Assembly: GCF_014083945.1 (NCBI RefSeq)
Contig: NZ_CP046444.1
Coordinates: forward strand, 1,364,001 to 1,428,000
Direction of reading: 5' to 3'
DNA: 64,000 nucleotides
DNA from: Granulicella sp. 5B5
Lineage (GTDB): Bacteria > Acidobacteriota > Terriglobia > Terriglobales > Acidobacteriaceae
The position numbers were made by a program, and so were the translations under genes. The stretch's first letter is position 1. Each line of letters starts with the position of its first letter. Below the pieces are notes generated by a model. That model did not search any database, had not been told where the DNA came from, and saw only the letters and a list, made by a program, of their open reading frames with translations. Below are positions 1 to 9,007 of this stretch, piece after piece.

Positions 1-2
1 AC

Positions 3-1397
3 ATCTACACCTACTCGCTCGACGAGCTCTCCCACGAGCCAGCCACCCCGCGCCAGCTCACCTCCACCGCGGGCTCCAAATCCAACATCGCCTTCACGCC
101 CGACTCCAAGGCCCTTTACTACCTTGAAGGCGGCGGCCCCAACAGCGGCGCAGGTCCCGGCGGCACCGTCCGCAGCATCGCCATCGAAACCCGCACTCCT
201 AAGCCCCTCATGCTCTCCACCTCCATCGACGTCGACTTCGACAAAGAAAAGATGGTCGTCTTCAACGAGGCATGGACCACCCTCGATCATCGCTTCTGGA
301 ACGGAGAGTTCAACGGCGCCGACTGGCCGGCTCTCCGCGACGAGTGGCGGCCGTATATCGAAGGCGCACGCACCGGCCCCGAGCTCCGCCGCGACATCCT
401 CCTCCTCATCGGCGAGCTCAACAGCTCGCACTCCGGCATCAGCAAACGCGAGCCGCCCGCCGAGCGCACCGGCCGCCTCGGTCTTCGCTTCGAGCGCGAA
501 CCCTACGAAAGAGACGGCTCCCTCATCGTCCGCGAGATCGTCCCCCTCGGCCCCGCCGCGTTAGCCACAGCCGACGGCAAACCCGCGCCGTTGGCCGTCG
601 GCGACCACCTCCTCGCTGTTGACGACACACCCATCACCCACGCCATCAACCTCGACTCGTTCCTTCTGGACAAGTCCGGCAAGCGCGTCGTCCTCACCAT
701 CGCTCCGGCGGGTGACATGGCGAAGAAACACGACATCGTCGTCCGTCCCGTCCCGCTGCAGGTCGAATCCGGCCTGCTCTACCGCGCCTGGGTCGAATCC
801 CGCCGCGCCTACGTCGATAAAGTCTCCGGCGGCAAGCTCGGCTACGTTCACCTCGCCGCCATGGGAGACGACGATCTCGCCCAGCTCTACCTCGACCTCG
901 ACGTGCAGAACGAGTCCAAAGAAGGCGTCATCGTCGACGTCCGCAACAACAACGGCGGCTACGTCAACGGCCGCGTCATCGACGTCTTCGCCCGCAAAAA
1001 CTATCTGCTCATGACCCCGCGCAACGGCGCCACCGTACCCAGCCGTCAGGCGCTGGGCCAGCGCGCCCTCGGCCTGCCCACCGCGCTCGTCACCAACGAG
1101 TCCACTCTCTCCGACGGCGAAGACTTCACCGAAGGTTATCGCGCACTCCAGCTCGGCAAAGTCATCGGCACACCCACCGCCGGCTGGATCATCTTCACCG
1201 GCGCCTCCCGCCTCATCGACGGCTCCCAGGTCCGCGTCCCCGGCGAGCGCATCCGCACCCTCGACGGCAAGGACATGGAGATGCACCCCCGGCCCGTCGA
1301 CATCGAACAGCTCCGCCCCCTCGGCGAAACCGAAACCGGCGAAGACATCCAGCTCAAAACCGCCGTCACCACTCTCATCAACCAACTCAAGAAGTAA
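3..1397 (+). CDS. Tricorn-like S41 peptidase, C-terminal part (5' truncated by window edge)
   Basis: The reading frame is open from base 3, so the start lies outside the window. The first ~70 visible residues (FTPDSKALYYLEGG and following) look like the last blades of a TolB/WD40-type propeller. A helical region follows, then a PDZ-like segment (GDHLLAVDDTPI), then the S41 serine protease fold. The catalytic serine is expected in NESTLSDGEDF, with a substrate-binding strand at VIVDVRNNNGGYVNG. Tricorn-family proteins are large soluble or periplasmic peptidases that trim oligopeptides, and this domain order matches the acidobacterial members. The gene ends just before a strong bidirectional terminator shared with the convergent exporter gene. 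The family assignment is firm; the substrate is unknown. Confidence 0.9.
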   Translation: MYTYSLDELSHEPATPRQLTSTAGSKSNIAFTPDSKALYYLEGGGPNSGAGPGGTVRSIAIETRTPKPLMLSTSIDVDFDKEKMVVFNEAWTTLDHRFWNGEFNGADWPALRDEWRPYIEGARTGPELRRDILLLIGELNSSHSGISKREPPAERTGRLGLRFEREPYERDGSLIVREIVPLGPAALATADGKPAPLAVGDHLLAVDDTPITHAINLDSFLLDKSGKRVVLTIAPAGDMAKKHDIVVRPVPLQVESGLLYRAWVESRRAYVDKVSGGKLGYVHLAAMGDDDLAQLYLDLDVQNESKEGVIVDVRNNNGGYVNGRVIDVFARKNYLLMTPRNGATVPSRQALGQRALGLPTALVTNESTLSDGEDFTEGYRALQLGKVIGTPTAGWIIFTGASRLIDGSQVRVPGERIRTLDGKDMEMHPRPVDIEQLRPLGETETGEDIQLKTAVTTLINQLKK

Positions 1398-1410
1398 CTC
1401 CCCACAAACT

Positions 1411-1451
1411 AGCAAAGACCCACAGACGGCATCATCCCGTGGGTCTTTGCT
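1411..1451. terminator. Bidirectional terminator between S41 protease and MFS exporter
   Basis: Perfect 13-bp inverted repeat, AGCAAAGACCCAC at 1411-1423 and its complement at 1439-1451, with a 15-nt loop. It sits between two convergent gene ends and has A-rich and T-rich flanks on the two strands. Confidence 0.8.
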
Positions 1452-1486
1452 ACTCCCTACTCCCTATTCCCTGCTTCCTCTACTCC
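1451..1486. repeat. Pyrimidine-rich CTACTCCCTA-type tract
   Basis: Runs of TACTCCCTA/TTCCCTG-like words follow the terminator and overlap the last codons and stop codon of the exporter gene. The same wording recurs at about 3353-3381, 12790-12829, 15217-15231 and 39727-39763. Confidence 0.6.
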
Positions 1487-3105
1487 AGCGGCTCCACATG
1501 CTTCGGCCTGAACTTCGGCTTCTTCATCAAGTATCCAATCGGAATCAGACAAGCCACCAGCACCACCAGCACATGCACCACATCCACATACGCCAGCGTG
1601 CTCGCCTGCCGCAGCATCATGTCATACACCCGTCCCGTCGCCATCCCCGCCGCACTCGCAGCCGAGTAGCCCTGCGCCCGCAGCGTCGCCACAATCCCCT
1701 GCTGCATCGACTGGTACGTCCCTGACCCGCTCACAATATGCGCCGCCAGATAGCGCTGATGCACCTGCGCCCGCCGCACCAGCATCGTGCTGATGAACGA
1801 CACGCCCAGGCTGCCACCGATATTTCGCGCCAGCGCCGTCATACCGCTGACTTCATTGTTCTTCTCCTGCGGCACGCCCACATAGCTCATCAGGCTGATC
1901 GGCACAAACAGAAACGGCATCCCCAGCACCATCACCACGCGCCAGCTCGCCGCATTCCAGAACGTGATGCCAAGGTTCAAATCGCCGATTCGCCAGATTC
2001 CCAGCGTCAGCAGACTGAACCCAATCGTGATCATCACGCGCGGGTCCATCTTCTGCCCCAGGAAACCCACCAGCGGAAACAGCAGCATCAGCGCCACCCC
2101 GCCCAGGCTCAGCGCCATGCCAGCCTCGGTCGCCGTATACCCTAGCTGCTCCTGCAAAAACTGCGGAATCATCACCGTCGTCGCATATAGCGCCGCACCG
2201 ATCACTAGCATCACGATCTGCGTCATCGCAAAGTTGCGCTTCTTATACAGCCGCAGGTCCAGAATCGGGTGCTCCACCGTCAGTTCACGGTATAGGAACC
2301 AGATCAGCCCGACGCCTGCCACCACCGCGCACCCGATGATAAAGTGCGACCCAAACCAGTCGTCCTCCTGCCCTTTGTCGAGCATCATCTGCAGCGCCGC
2401 AATGGTCACCGTCAGCAGCCCCAGCCCAATCCCATCGATCGAGCCCAGCTTGTTCCGCATCCGCTTCAGATACGGCGGGTCTTCCACAATCCGGCTCGTC
2501 AGCATCAGTGACAGGATGCCCACCGGGATATTCAGCAGAAAGATCCATCGCCACGTATAGTTGTCCGTGATCCAGCCGCCCAGCGTCGGCCCAATCGCCG
2601 GCGCCAGCACTACCGCCATGCCATACAAACTGAACGCGACACTGCGTTTCTCCGGCGCAAACGTGTCCGCAAGAATCGCGCGCTCGCTCGGCTGCAACCC
2701 ACCGCCCGCCGCGCCCTGGATCACGCGAAACACAATCAGCATCGGCAGGCTCGTCGCCAGCCCGCACAGCAGCGAGCATACCGTGAACCCCGCCACGCAG
2801 CTCATATAAAACCGCTTCCGCCCAATCCGGTTCGCAATCCAACCGCTGATCGGCAGCACCACCGCATTCGACACCAGGTACGACGTCAGCACCCACGTCG
2901 CCTCGTCGTAGCTCGCCCCCAGCGTGCCCGCAATATGCGGCAGCGCCACGTTAGCGATGCTCGAATCCAGCGCCTCCATAAACGTCGCCAACGTCACCGT
3001 CAGCGCGATGATCCACGGATTGAACTTAGGCGTCCACGCCTCGTAGTGATACTCTGCGTCGCTGTCCGGGCTGTTCACCGGCCTCGCAACGGTACTCTGT
3101 GCCAT
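1480..3105 (-). CDS. DHA2-family (EmrB/QacA-type) MFS multidrug efflux transporter
   Basis: A 541-residue inner-membrane proton-driven exporter. The length and hydrophobic pattern fit the 14-helix DHA2 branch of the major facilitator superfamily. Seen in the sequence: an N-terminal cytoplasmic stretch, TM1 with the DHA2 signature around FMEALDSSIANVALP, the loop 2-3 motif A (ANRIGRKRFY), and the antiporter motif C in TM5 (APAIGPTLGGWI). No membrane-fusion protein or TolC-like gene is adjacent, so EmrA/TolC partners would have to come from elsewhere or the protein works alone. The start ATG at 3105 gives a sensible N-terminus. The substrate cannot be read from the sequence. Confidence 0.93.
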   Translation of the reverse strand: MAQSTVARPVNSPDSDAEYHYEAWTPKFNPWIIALTVTLATFMEALDSSIANVALPHIAGTLGASYDEATWVLTSYLVSNAVVLPISGWIANRIGRKRFYMSCVAGFTVCSLLCGLATSLPMLIVFRVIQGAAGGGLQPSERAILADTFAPEKRSVAFSLYGMAVVLAPAIGPTLGGWITDNYTWRWIFLLNIPVGILSLMLTSRIVEDPPYLKRMRNKLGSIDGIGLGLLTVTIAALQMMLDKGQEDDWFGSHFIIGCAVVAGVGLIWFLYRELTVEHPILDLRLYKKRNFAMTQIVMLVIGAALYATTVMIPQFLQEQLGYTATEAGMALSLGGVALMLLFPLVGFLGQKMDPRVMITIGFSLLTLGIWRIGDLNLGITFWNAASWRVVMVLGMPFLFVPISLMSYVGVPQEKNNEVSGMTALARNIGGSLGVSFISTMLVRRAQVHQRYLAAHIVSGSGTYQSMQQGIVATLRAQGYSAASAAGMATGRVYDMMLRQASTLAYVDVVHVLVVLVACLIPIGYLMKKPKFRPKHVEPLE

Positions 3106-3352
3106 TCCTACTCCTGCTCAATCAAGGCTCCCCCCACAAGGGCGTGCGTCCGGGACAGGGAGCGTGCGTCTTCGCTATCGTCAAATCGTCATCGTTCTCG
3201 GCTATCTACAAGGATAGATGGCCTTCCCCGCCCCACGATGCAACAAAACCCACTATCCAGCCAGATTTCTAAAATCCCACGCAACCCAAACCGCCCATCT
3301 GCATCCGCAACCCCTCACCAGCGTCTAAGCTATAGACAGCGACGGAGCGCTT

Positions 3353-3381
3353 TCCTACTCCCTGTCCCCTACTCCCTGCCC
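3353..3381. repeat. Pyrimidine-rich CTACTCCCTA-type tract upstream of the VWA gene
   Basis: Three near copies of CTACTCCCTG directly precede the ATG at 3383, occupying the place of a normal Shine-Dalgarno sequence. It is the same word family as the tract at 1451. Confidence 0.6.
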
Positions 3382-3382
3382 T

Positions 3383-4603
3383 ATGAAGCTCACCCGCTAC
3401 ACCAAGTTCACCGGCGACCTCTCCACGAGCTTCGATCTCGAAGACCTCCTGCAGTCGCTCTCCGACTTCCTGCTCGACTCCGGCTTCCAGGACCCCTTCT
3501 CGCCCTTCAGCAACATGGACGACTCCATGGAGTCCCTCCGCGAGGCCATCCGCCAGGCACTCGAGTCTGGCGAGCTCCTCGACGAAGACGCGCAGGAAAA
3601 ATTCAACGAGCTCGAAGAGCCGCAGATCGAAGAGCTCATCGAAAAGATTATCCAGCGAATGAAGGACGAGGCCTACCTTAACGCCGAAGAGCCCAGCGAA
3701 GGCTCAGGCGAACAAGGCGACGGCGAATCCGACGCCCGCTTCGAAGTCACCGACAAGGGCATGGACTTCCTCGGCTACAAGGCCCTGCGCGAGCTCCTCG
3801 GCCCCCTCGGCAAATCCTCCCTCGGCCGGCATGACACCCTGCACGAAGCCGCCGGCGTCGAAACCAACGGCTCCTCCAAGCTCTACGAGTTCGGCGACTC
3901 CCTCAACCTCGACATCACCGCCACGCTCAACAGCGTCTTCGCCCGCGAAGGCATGGACGGCTCGGGCAAGCTCAACCTCGAATACTCCGACCTCCACGTC
4001 CAGCAGGCCGACTACCAGTCTTCCTGCGCCACCGTGGTCCTACTCGACTGCTCGCACTCCATGATCCTCTACGGCGAGGACCGCTTCACTCCCGCCAAGC
4101 GCGTCGCCATGGCGCTCTCGCACCTCATCCGCACGCAGTACCCCGGCGATAGCCTCTCACTCGTTCTCTTCCACGACTCCGCCGAAGAGATCCCCATCTC
4201 GCAGCTCCCGCGCGTCAAGGTCGGCCCGCACTACACCAACACCCGCGAAGGCCTCCGCATCGCCCAGCGCATCCTCAAGTCCTCCGGTAAAGACATGAAG
4301 CAGATCGTCATGATCACCGACGGCAAGCCTTCGGCGCTCACCATGGAAGACGGCCGCATCTACAAGAACGCCTTCGGCCTCGACCCCATCGTCATCCAGG
4401 AGACGCTCGAAGAGGTCGGCCGCTGCAAGCGCTCCGGCATCATGATCAACACCTTCATGCTCGCGCAGGACTTCCAGCTCGTGCAGTTCGTCCAAAAGAT
4501 GTCTGCCATGTGCCGCGGGAAGGCCTACTTCACCACGCCACAAACGCTCGGCAACTACCTCCTCATGGACTTCATGTCCCGCCGCAGCAAACACATCAAC
4601 TAG
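3383..4603 (+). CDS. VWA domain-containing protein
   Basis: A 406-residue protein with no signal peptide. The first ~150 residues are acidic and helical. The C-terminal half is a von Willebrand factor A domain with a recognisable MIDAS metal site: the DxSxS motif reads DCSHS in [18 protein letters not shown], a threonine lies in [10 protein letters not shown], and the last aspartate in VMITDGKPS. Such cytoplasmic VWA proteins often work with MoxR-type AAA+ or Mg-chelatase-like ATPases, but none is next to it here. No purine-rich ribosome binding site precedes the ATG, which is flanked by a pyrimidine tract. Domain assignment firm, biological role unknown. Confidence 0.9.
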   Translation: MKLTRYTKFTGDLSTSFDLEDLLQSLSDFLLDSGFQDPFSPFSNMDDSMESLREAIRQALESGELLDEDAQEKFNELEEPQIEELIEKIIQRMKDEAYLNAEEPSEGSGEQGDGESDARFEVTDKGMDFLGYKALRELLGPLGKSSLGRHDTLHEAAGVETNGSSKLYEFGDSLNLDITATLNSVFAREGMDGSGKLNLEYSDLHVQQADYQSSCATVVLLDCSHSMILYGEDRFTPAKRVAMALSHLIRTQYPGDSLSLVLFHDSAEEIPISQLPRVKVGPHYTNTREGLRIAQRILKSSGKDMKQIVMITDGKPSALTMEDGRIYKNAFGLDPIVIQETLEEVGRCKRSGIMINTFMLAQDFQLVQFVQKMSAMCRGKAYFTTPQTLGNYLLMDFMSRRSKHIN

Positions 4604-4798
4604 CTGCGCCGTCGTGGCCGTGCATGGACTCCTGCGCCACCGCTCCATGGCCGGTTCTGCCTCAATCGGCACATTGCCAGCACTGTCCAGCACCAGACTT
4701 GCCGGTTCGGGCACAGCATACGCTCCTCTCGCCATGACCCCACTTCTACAAGCCCGGCAGCCGCCCCTAGGCCACGCCGCGCTGTCTAGACGCATCAG

Positions 4799-5350
4799 CT
4801 ATAGGCGTCTGTCGCGCCACACACGATAGACGCCCCACGCTGCCGCCGTGCAGTTGTCCATCACCCGGCCGTCCAGCAGCATCGTTTCGAACTCACCCAC
4901 AGACACCCGATGCACCGTCATGTCGCTCTCCTCCGGCTCACGGTCTGTCTCGCCCTGCATTAGCCCCTCGGCCAGAAACACGTGATGCAGCTGCCGCATC
5001 ACCCCATAGCCGATCCATAAGCTAGCCAGCCGCGTCATCCGATCCGCACGCAGCCCGGTCTCTTCGGCCAGTTCTCCGCGGGCCATCTCTTCGGCATCTG
5101 CATCGGCCTCTTCCCAGCCACCCTGTGGCAGCTCATAAAAGCTCGCGCCCACCGTGTACCGGTACTGATGCACCAGCCACACAAACTCTCCTTCCGGCGT
5201 CACCTCCAGCGGAACCACGATCACCGCCGGGTCTTTATCCACCACCCCATACAATCCGCGCCGTCCATCCGGATACTCGATAATGTCCTCGCGCACCCGC
5301 GTCCACTTGTTCCGATACACCTCTTTGCTGCTAATCGTCCGTATCGTCAT
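4799..5350 (-). CDS. NUDIX hydrolase (ADP-ribose pyrophosphatase-like)
   Basis: A 183-residue cytosolic protein of NudF-like size and architecture: an N-terminal beta-rich dimerisation part (TISSKEVYRNKWTRVREDII), then the Nudix fold. The Nudix box is in GGWEEADADAEEMARGELAEETGL. The metal-binding GELAEE glutamates are present, but two consensus positions differ: the Glu usually found seven residues after the first Gly is Ala, and the Arg before the catalytic Glu is Gly. An ADP-ribose or nucleotide-sugar diphosphate substrate is typical of the family, and the proximity to glgE would fit ADP-sugar housekeeping, but this is inference. It is divergent from glgE, with 127 bp between the starts. 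Confidence 0.9.
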   Translation of the reverse strand: MTIRTISSKEVYRNKWTRVREDIIEYPDGRRGLYGVVDKDPAVIVVPLEVTPEGEFVWLVHQYRYTVGASFYELPQGGWEEADADAEEMARGELAEETGLRADRMTRLASLWIGYGVMRQLHHVFLAEGLMQGETDREPEESDMTVHRVSVGEFETMLLDGRVMDNCTAAAWGVYRVWRDRRL

Positions 5351-5388
5351 GCACTTCCCCTGCTCTCGATGCTACGCGACACATCTCG

Positions 5389-5420
5389 AAACGGTATAAG
5401 AGCCTCTAAAACGGTGTAAG
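5389..5420. promoter_or_regulatory. Direct repeat AAACGGTRTAAG in the Nudix/glgE intergenic region
   Basis: AAACGGTATAAG (5389-5400) and AAACGGTGTAAG (5409-5420) lie 20 bp apart start to start, about two helical turns, between two divergent genes. This spacing is typical of a site bound by a dimeric or tandem regulator. Which regulator is unknown. Confidence 0.45.
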
Positions 5421-5477
5421 GTAAAGTTCGCGAAACTTGCCGCCAGTTCGGCACTCACCAGGAGCAACTGCACGATC

Positions 5478-7529
5478 ATGAAGCCATCGGAAGGTCGCAA
5501 GCGCGTCGTCATCGAAGAGATCCAGCCCACCGTCAACGCCGGCCGGTATGCAGCCAAACGCATCGTCGGCGACGAGGTCATCGTCACCGCCGCCATCTTC
5601 GGCGACGGCCACGACCACCTCGGCGCGCGCCTCCTCTTCCGCCACAGCTCCGAGCGCACCTGGCAGGCCCAGCACAGCACCTTCCGCGAGCTCGGCAACG
5701 ACCTCTGGACCGCCTCCTTCACCGCCGACCGCATCGGCCTCTGGCACTTCACCATCGAGGCCTGGGTCGACCACTTCGACACCTGGCTCCACGACCTCGA
5801 CAAGCGCCTCGCCGCCCAGCAGGACTCCCCCCAGGATATCCCGCTCGCCCTCAAAATCGGTGCCAACCACCTCGAAACCCTCGCCACCCGCGCCCGCGGC
5901 GACGACAAAAAGGCCTTCAAAGCCGCCGCTCTCGAGCTCCGCAATCTCGCCGCGCAAAACCTCCCTTTGTACGAGGAATCCGCAACGCCAGGCATCATCC
6001 AACCGGAGATCGTCTCTCTCGCCAAGCAGTATCCCAACCTCCCCTACGCCACCCGCGCCGAAAAAGAGTTCCCCGTCTGGGTCGATCGCAAGCGTGCCGA
6101 GTACTCCTCCTGGTACGAGCTCTTTCCCCGCTCGGCCTCGAACAACCCAGGCCAGCACGGCACCCTGCGCGACGTCGAAGCACGCCTCCCCGAGATCGCC
6201 GCCATGGGCTTCAACATCCTCTACCTGCCGCCCATCCATCCCATCGGCAGAGCCTTTCGCAAGGGCAAGAATAACTCCGTCACCGCCGAACCCGGCGACG
6301 TCGGCAGCCCTTGGGCCATCGGCTCAATCGAAGGCGGCCACACCGAAATCCTCTCTGCCCTCGGCACCTTCAGCGACTTCGACTCGCTCCTCCGCGCCGC
6401 CAAACACAACGGCATGGAGCTCGCCCTCGACATCGCCTTCCAGTGCTCGCCCGACCACCCATGGGTCAAGGCTCACCCCGCATGGTTCACCACGCGCCCC
6501 GACGGCTCCATCCAGTACGCCGAAAACCCACCCAAAAAGTATCAGGACATCTACCCCCTCAACTTCGAGTCCTCCGACTGGCGCGGCCTCTGGGACGCCC
6601 TCTACAAGGTCTTCAAATTCTGGGTCGACCGCGGCGTCCGCGTCTTCCGCGTCGACAACCCCCACACCAAAGCCCTGCCCTTCTGGGAGTGGTGCATCGA
6701 ACAGATCCGCGCCCAGACCCCCGACGTCCTCTTCCTCGCCGAAGCCTTCACCCGCCCGCACGTCATGTACTCGCTCGCCAAGGCCGGCTACACGCAGAGT
6801 TACACCTACTTCACCTGGCGACAGACGGCCCAGGAGCTCGAAGCCTACTTTACGGAAATCTGCAACCCGCCCGTCTCCGACTTCTTCCGCCCGAACGTCT
6901 GGCCCAACACACCGGACATTCTCCACGCACAGCTGCAGGTCGCGGACCCCGCCGAACGCCGGGCTATCTTTATGCAGCGCGTCATCCTCGCCGCCACACT
7001 CTCCGCAAGCTATGGCATCTACGGCCCCGCCTACGAGCTATGCGAGTGGCGTCCCGCCAAGCCCGCCGCTGGCAAGACCTCCAGCGAAGAGTACCTCGAC
7101 AGCGAAAAATATCAGCTCCGCACCTGGGACCGCTCCGACCCCATCTCCATCGCGCCGCTCATCACGCAGCTCAACCGCATCCGCTACGAAAACTTCGCCC
7201 TGCAATCCAACCACGGCCTGCACTTCCACCACGCCGAAAACCCGCAGATCATGGCCTACTCCAAAACAACTCCTGACACCGTCAGCACCATCCTCACCAT
7301 CGTCAATCTCGACTCCAAAGCCGACCAGAGCAGCATGATCGACCTCGCTCTCGACAAACTCAACCTCTCTTGGGGCACCGACGAGAACCCCACCATCTTC
7401 GAAGTCGAAGACCTCCTCACCAGCGCAAAGTACACCTGGCGAGGCCCACGCAACTACGTCGCCCTAAAACCCGAACTCCCCGCCCACATCCTCCGCATCA
7501 CCTCCCATCCTACCGAGGACAAAGCATGA
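5478..7529 (+). CDS. glgE: Alpha-1,4-glucan:maltose-1-phosphate maltosyltransferase
   Basis: GlgE (GH13 subfamily 3) transfers maltose from alpha-maltose 1-phosphate to the non-reducing end of alpha-1,4-glucan. The 683-residue length is normal. The N-terminal beta-domain covers about residues 10-190 and the TIM barrel starts near 195. The nucleophile aspartate is D393 in FRVDNPHTK and the acid/base glutamate is E422 in LFLAEAFTRP; both fall almost exactly where the characterised Streptomyces enzyme has them (394 and 423). Substrate-binding blocks such as LYLPPIHPIG are intact. The usual partners treS, pep2 and glgB are not in this neighbourhood. The stop codon overlaps the next gene's ATG (ATGA), so the nucleotidyltransferase is translationally coupled to it. 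Confidence 0.96.
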   Translation: MKPSEGRKRVVIEEIQPTVNAGRYAAKRIVGDEVIVTAAIFGDGHDHLGARLLFRHSSERTWQAQHSTFRELGNDLWTASFTADRIGLWHFTIEAWVDHFDTWLHDLDKRLAAQQDSPQDIPLALKIGANHLETLATRARGDDKKAFKAAALELRNLAAQNLPLYEESATPGIIQPEIVSLAKQYPNLPYATRAEKEFPVWVDRKRAEYSSWYELFPRSASNNPGQHGTLRDVEARLPEIAAMGFNILYLPPIHPIGRAFRKGKNNSVTAEPGDVGSPWAIGSIEGGHTEILSALGTFSDFDSLLRAAKHNGMELALDIAFQCSPDHPWVKAHPAWFTTRPDGSIQYAENPPKKYQDIYPLNFESSDWRGLWDALYKVFKFWVDRGVRVFRVDNPHTKALPFWEWCIEQIRAQTPDVLFLAEAFTRPHVMYSLAKAGYTQSYTYFTWRQTAQELEAYFTEICNPPVSDFFRPNVWPNTPDILHAQLQVADPAERRAIFMQRVILAATLSASYGIYGPAYELCEWRPAKPAAGKTSSEEYLDSEKYQLRTWDRSDPISIAPLITQLNRIRYENFALQSNHGLHFHHAENPQIMAYSKTTPDTVSTILTIVNLDSKADQSSMIDLALDKLNLSWGTDENPTIFEVEDLLTSAKYTWRGPRNYVALKPELPAHILRITSHPTEDKA

Positions 7530-8032
7530 AGACGGTTTTTATGGCCCTCAACGCTCTTGTAGAACAAGGCATCATCAAGGCGTACGCAATCGGGGGCGCC
7601 ATCGGCGCATCGTTCTATTTGCAGGCGATGCAGACCGAGGATATCGATGCCTTCGTCTTCCTTCCGTCCACAGACTCTATCCTTATTTCGCTCACTCCGG
7701 TCTATCAGGCCCTTACAGCTCTGGGCGGCAAGCTTGAGAGAGAGTACGTTCGCTTCGGCCAGTGGCCACTACAGATCCTCACCGACGCCTCGCCTCTCAT
7801 CGCAGAAGCCATACGCGAGGCTGTCTCGGTCGAATACGAGGGTGTGCCCACTCGCGTCTTTCGTCCCGAACACCTCTGTGCCATCGCGCTCGAAACCGGT
7901 CGCAGCAAAGACTTCACTCGGGTGAGCCTGTTTCTGGAGCAGAACGAAGTGGATTATGATGCTTTACAAGCTGTCGTGCGCCGCTTCAACTTGCAGAACC
8001 AGCTTGATAGAGTAAGCCATGGAAACATTTGA
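7526..8032 (+). CDS. Small nucleotidyltransferase-fold protein (AbiEii/MNT-like)
   Basis: A 168-residue protein; the ATG at 7526 overlaps the glgE stop. The frame is open further upstream, but there it only shadows glgE. The N-terminal half has the minimal nucleotidyltransferase pattern: a Gly-rich helix (YAIGGAIGASFY) followed by an acidic pair in TEDIDAFVFLP, the expected GG...DxD metal site. The C-terminal half is helical. It overlaps a 67-residue ORF by 14 bp. Related minimal nucleotidyltransferases act in type IV toxin-antitoxin and abortive infection pairs, or are simply orphan NTases. Here the family fold is likely, the function open. Confidence 0.75.
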   Translation: MKTVFMALNALVEQGIIKAYAIGGAIGASFYLQAMQTEDIDAFVFLPSTDSILISLTPVYQALTALGGKLEREYVRFGQWPLQILTDASPLIAEAIREAVSVEYEGVPTRVFRPEHLCAIALETGRSKDFTRVSLFLEQNEVDYDALQAVVRRFNLQNQLDRVSHGNI

Positions 8033-8222
8033 CCGGAAACCCGTAATGGCCGACGAGCAGAAGCTGGCGTTCAACGCCCGCGTCAAAGCCTCCATGCTGA
8101 TCTATCTCAAATCTCTCTCCTGGCCGGAAAAGATCGCCTCCATCGAGCGCATGAACGAAGCTGGACGCATCGCGCGAGCTGCCATGAAAGCCGCCCGTTC
8201 GAAATCATCTCCAGTTCGATAG
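8019..8222 (+). CDS. Small hypothetical protein overlapping the nucleotidyltransferase gene
   Basis: A 67-residue, basic, helical protein (KLAFNARVKASMLIYLKSLSWPEK is its core, read here as two segments). The first 14 bases overlap the end of the preceding gene, a typical sign of translational coupling. An alternative ATG at 8046 would shorten it by nine residues. No known domain is recognised. The pairing with a nucleotidyltransferase suggests a two-gene functional unit, possibly toxin-antitoxin-like, but nothing in the sequence proves that. Confidence 0.6.
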   Translation: METFDRKPVMADEQKLAFNARVKASMLIYLKSLSWPEKIASIERMNEAGRIARAAMKAARSKSSPVR

Positions 8223-8228
8223 CCTGCC

Positions 8229-8927
8229 CTACTCCAACGCCAGCTCCAGCGCTGCCGCCACATGGATCGCCGTCGTATCGAACATCGGCACCGGGCAATC
8301 CTCCGCCGAGATCAGCAGCATAATCTCCGTGCACCCCAGAATAATTCCCTCCGCCCCACGCTCCACCAGCCCGCGAATGATCTCGCGATACATCTCCCGC
8401 GACGAGTCCAGCGTCTTGCCCAGGCACAGCTCGCTGAAGATCACCCGATGCACCGTCTCGCGCTCTTCCTGCTCGGGAATCAGCACCTCGAGCCCATAGC
8501 TCCGCGCCAGCCGCTCGCGATAAAACGCCTGCTCCATCGTGTACAGCGTCCCCAGCAGCCCAACTTTCTTCAACCCGGCCTTCTGGATGCGCGCAGCCGT
8601 CACATCCGCAATATGCACCAGCGGGATCGAGATCTCCGCCTCCACCTCATCGGCCATCTTGTGCATCGTGTTCGTGCAGATCAGCACCATCTCCGCGCCC
8701 GCCGTCTCCAGCGTCTTCGCGCAAGCGATCATCTTCTTCGTCAGCTCATCCCAGTCGCCCGCGCGCTGCAGCGCCGCAATCTCGTTGAAGTCCACACTCA
8801 GCAGCAAGCAAGGCGCCGAGTGCAGCCCACCCCGATGCGCCCGCACGCTCTCATTCAACAGCCGGTAGTACTCCGAAGAGCTCTCCCAGCTCATCCCACC
8901 AATCAACCCAATCGTCTTACATCGCAA
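8229..8927 (-). CDS. Aspartate/glutamate racemase family protein
   Basis: A cofactor-independent amino-acid racemase. Both catalytic cysteines are present: C84 in VLICTNTMHK and C199 in GIILGCTEIM. The N-terminal KTIGLIGGMSWES is the usual beginning of the family, so the start is placed at the TTG at 8927, which gives 232 residues, the normal length. The ATG at 9059 would add 44 residues reading through a repeat element and is unlikely. Family members interconvert D- and L-Asp or Glu, or act on related substrates; the exact substrate cannot be told. It faces the nucleotidyltransferase pair tail to tail, with a gap of only 6 bp. Confidence 0.88.
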   Translation of the reverse strand: MRCKTIGLIGGMSWESSSEYYRLLNESVRAHRGGLHSAPCLLLSVDFNEIAALQRAGDWDELTKKMIACAKTLETAGAEMVLICTNTMHKMADEVEAEISIPLVHIADVTAARIQKAGLKKVGLLGTLYTMEQAFYRERLARSYGLEVLIPEQEERETVHRVIFSELCLGKTLDSSREMYREIIRGLVERGAEGIILGCTEIMLLISAEDCPVPMFDTTAIHVAAALELALE

Positions 8928-9007
8928 GCGAACACTCTCCGTCGCGCTGCGATCCCAAACAACAGCGCATACTCCAGCATAGCCTCCCTGAAGCAGCACG
9001 AACCGGG

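Noticed and set aside
561-1415. Minus-strand 284-codon open frame opposite the S41 protease
   Set aside because: Low-complexity Gly/Ala/Asp/Val composition typical of an antisense shadow in high-GC DNA; the plus strand encodes clear protease motifs.
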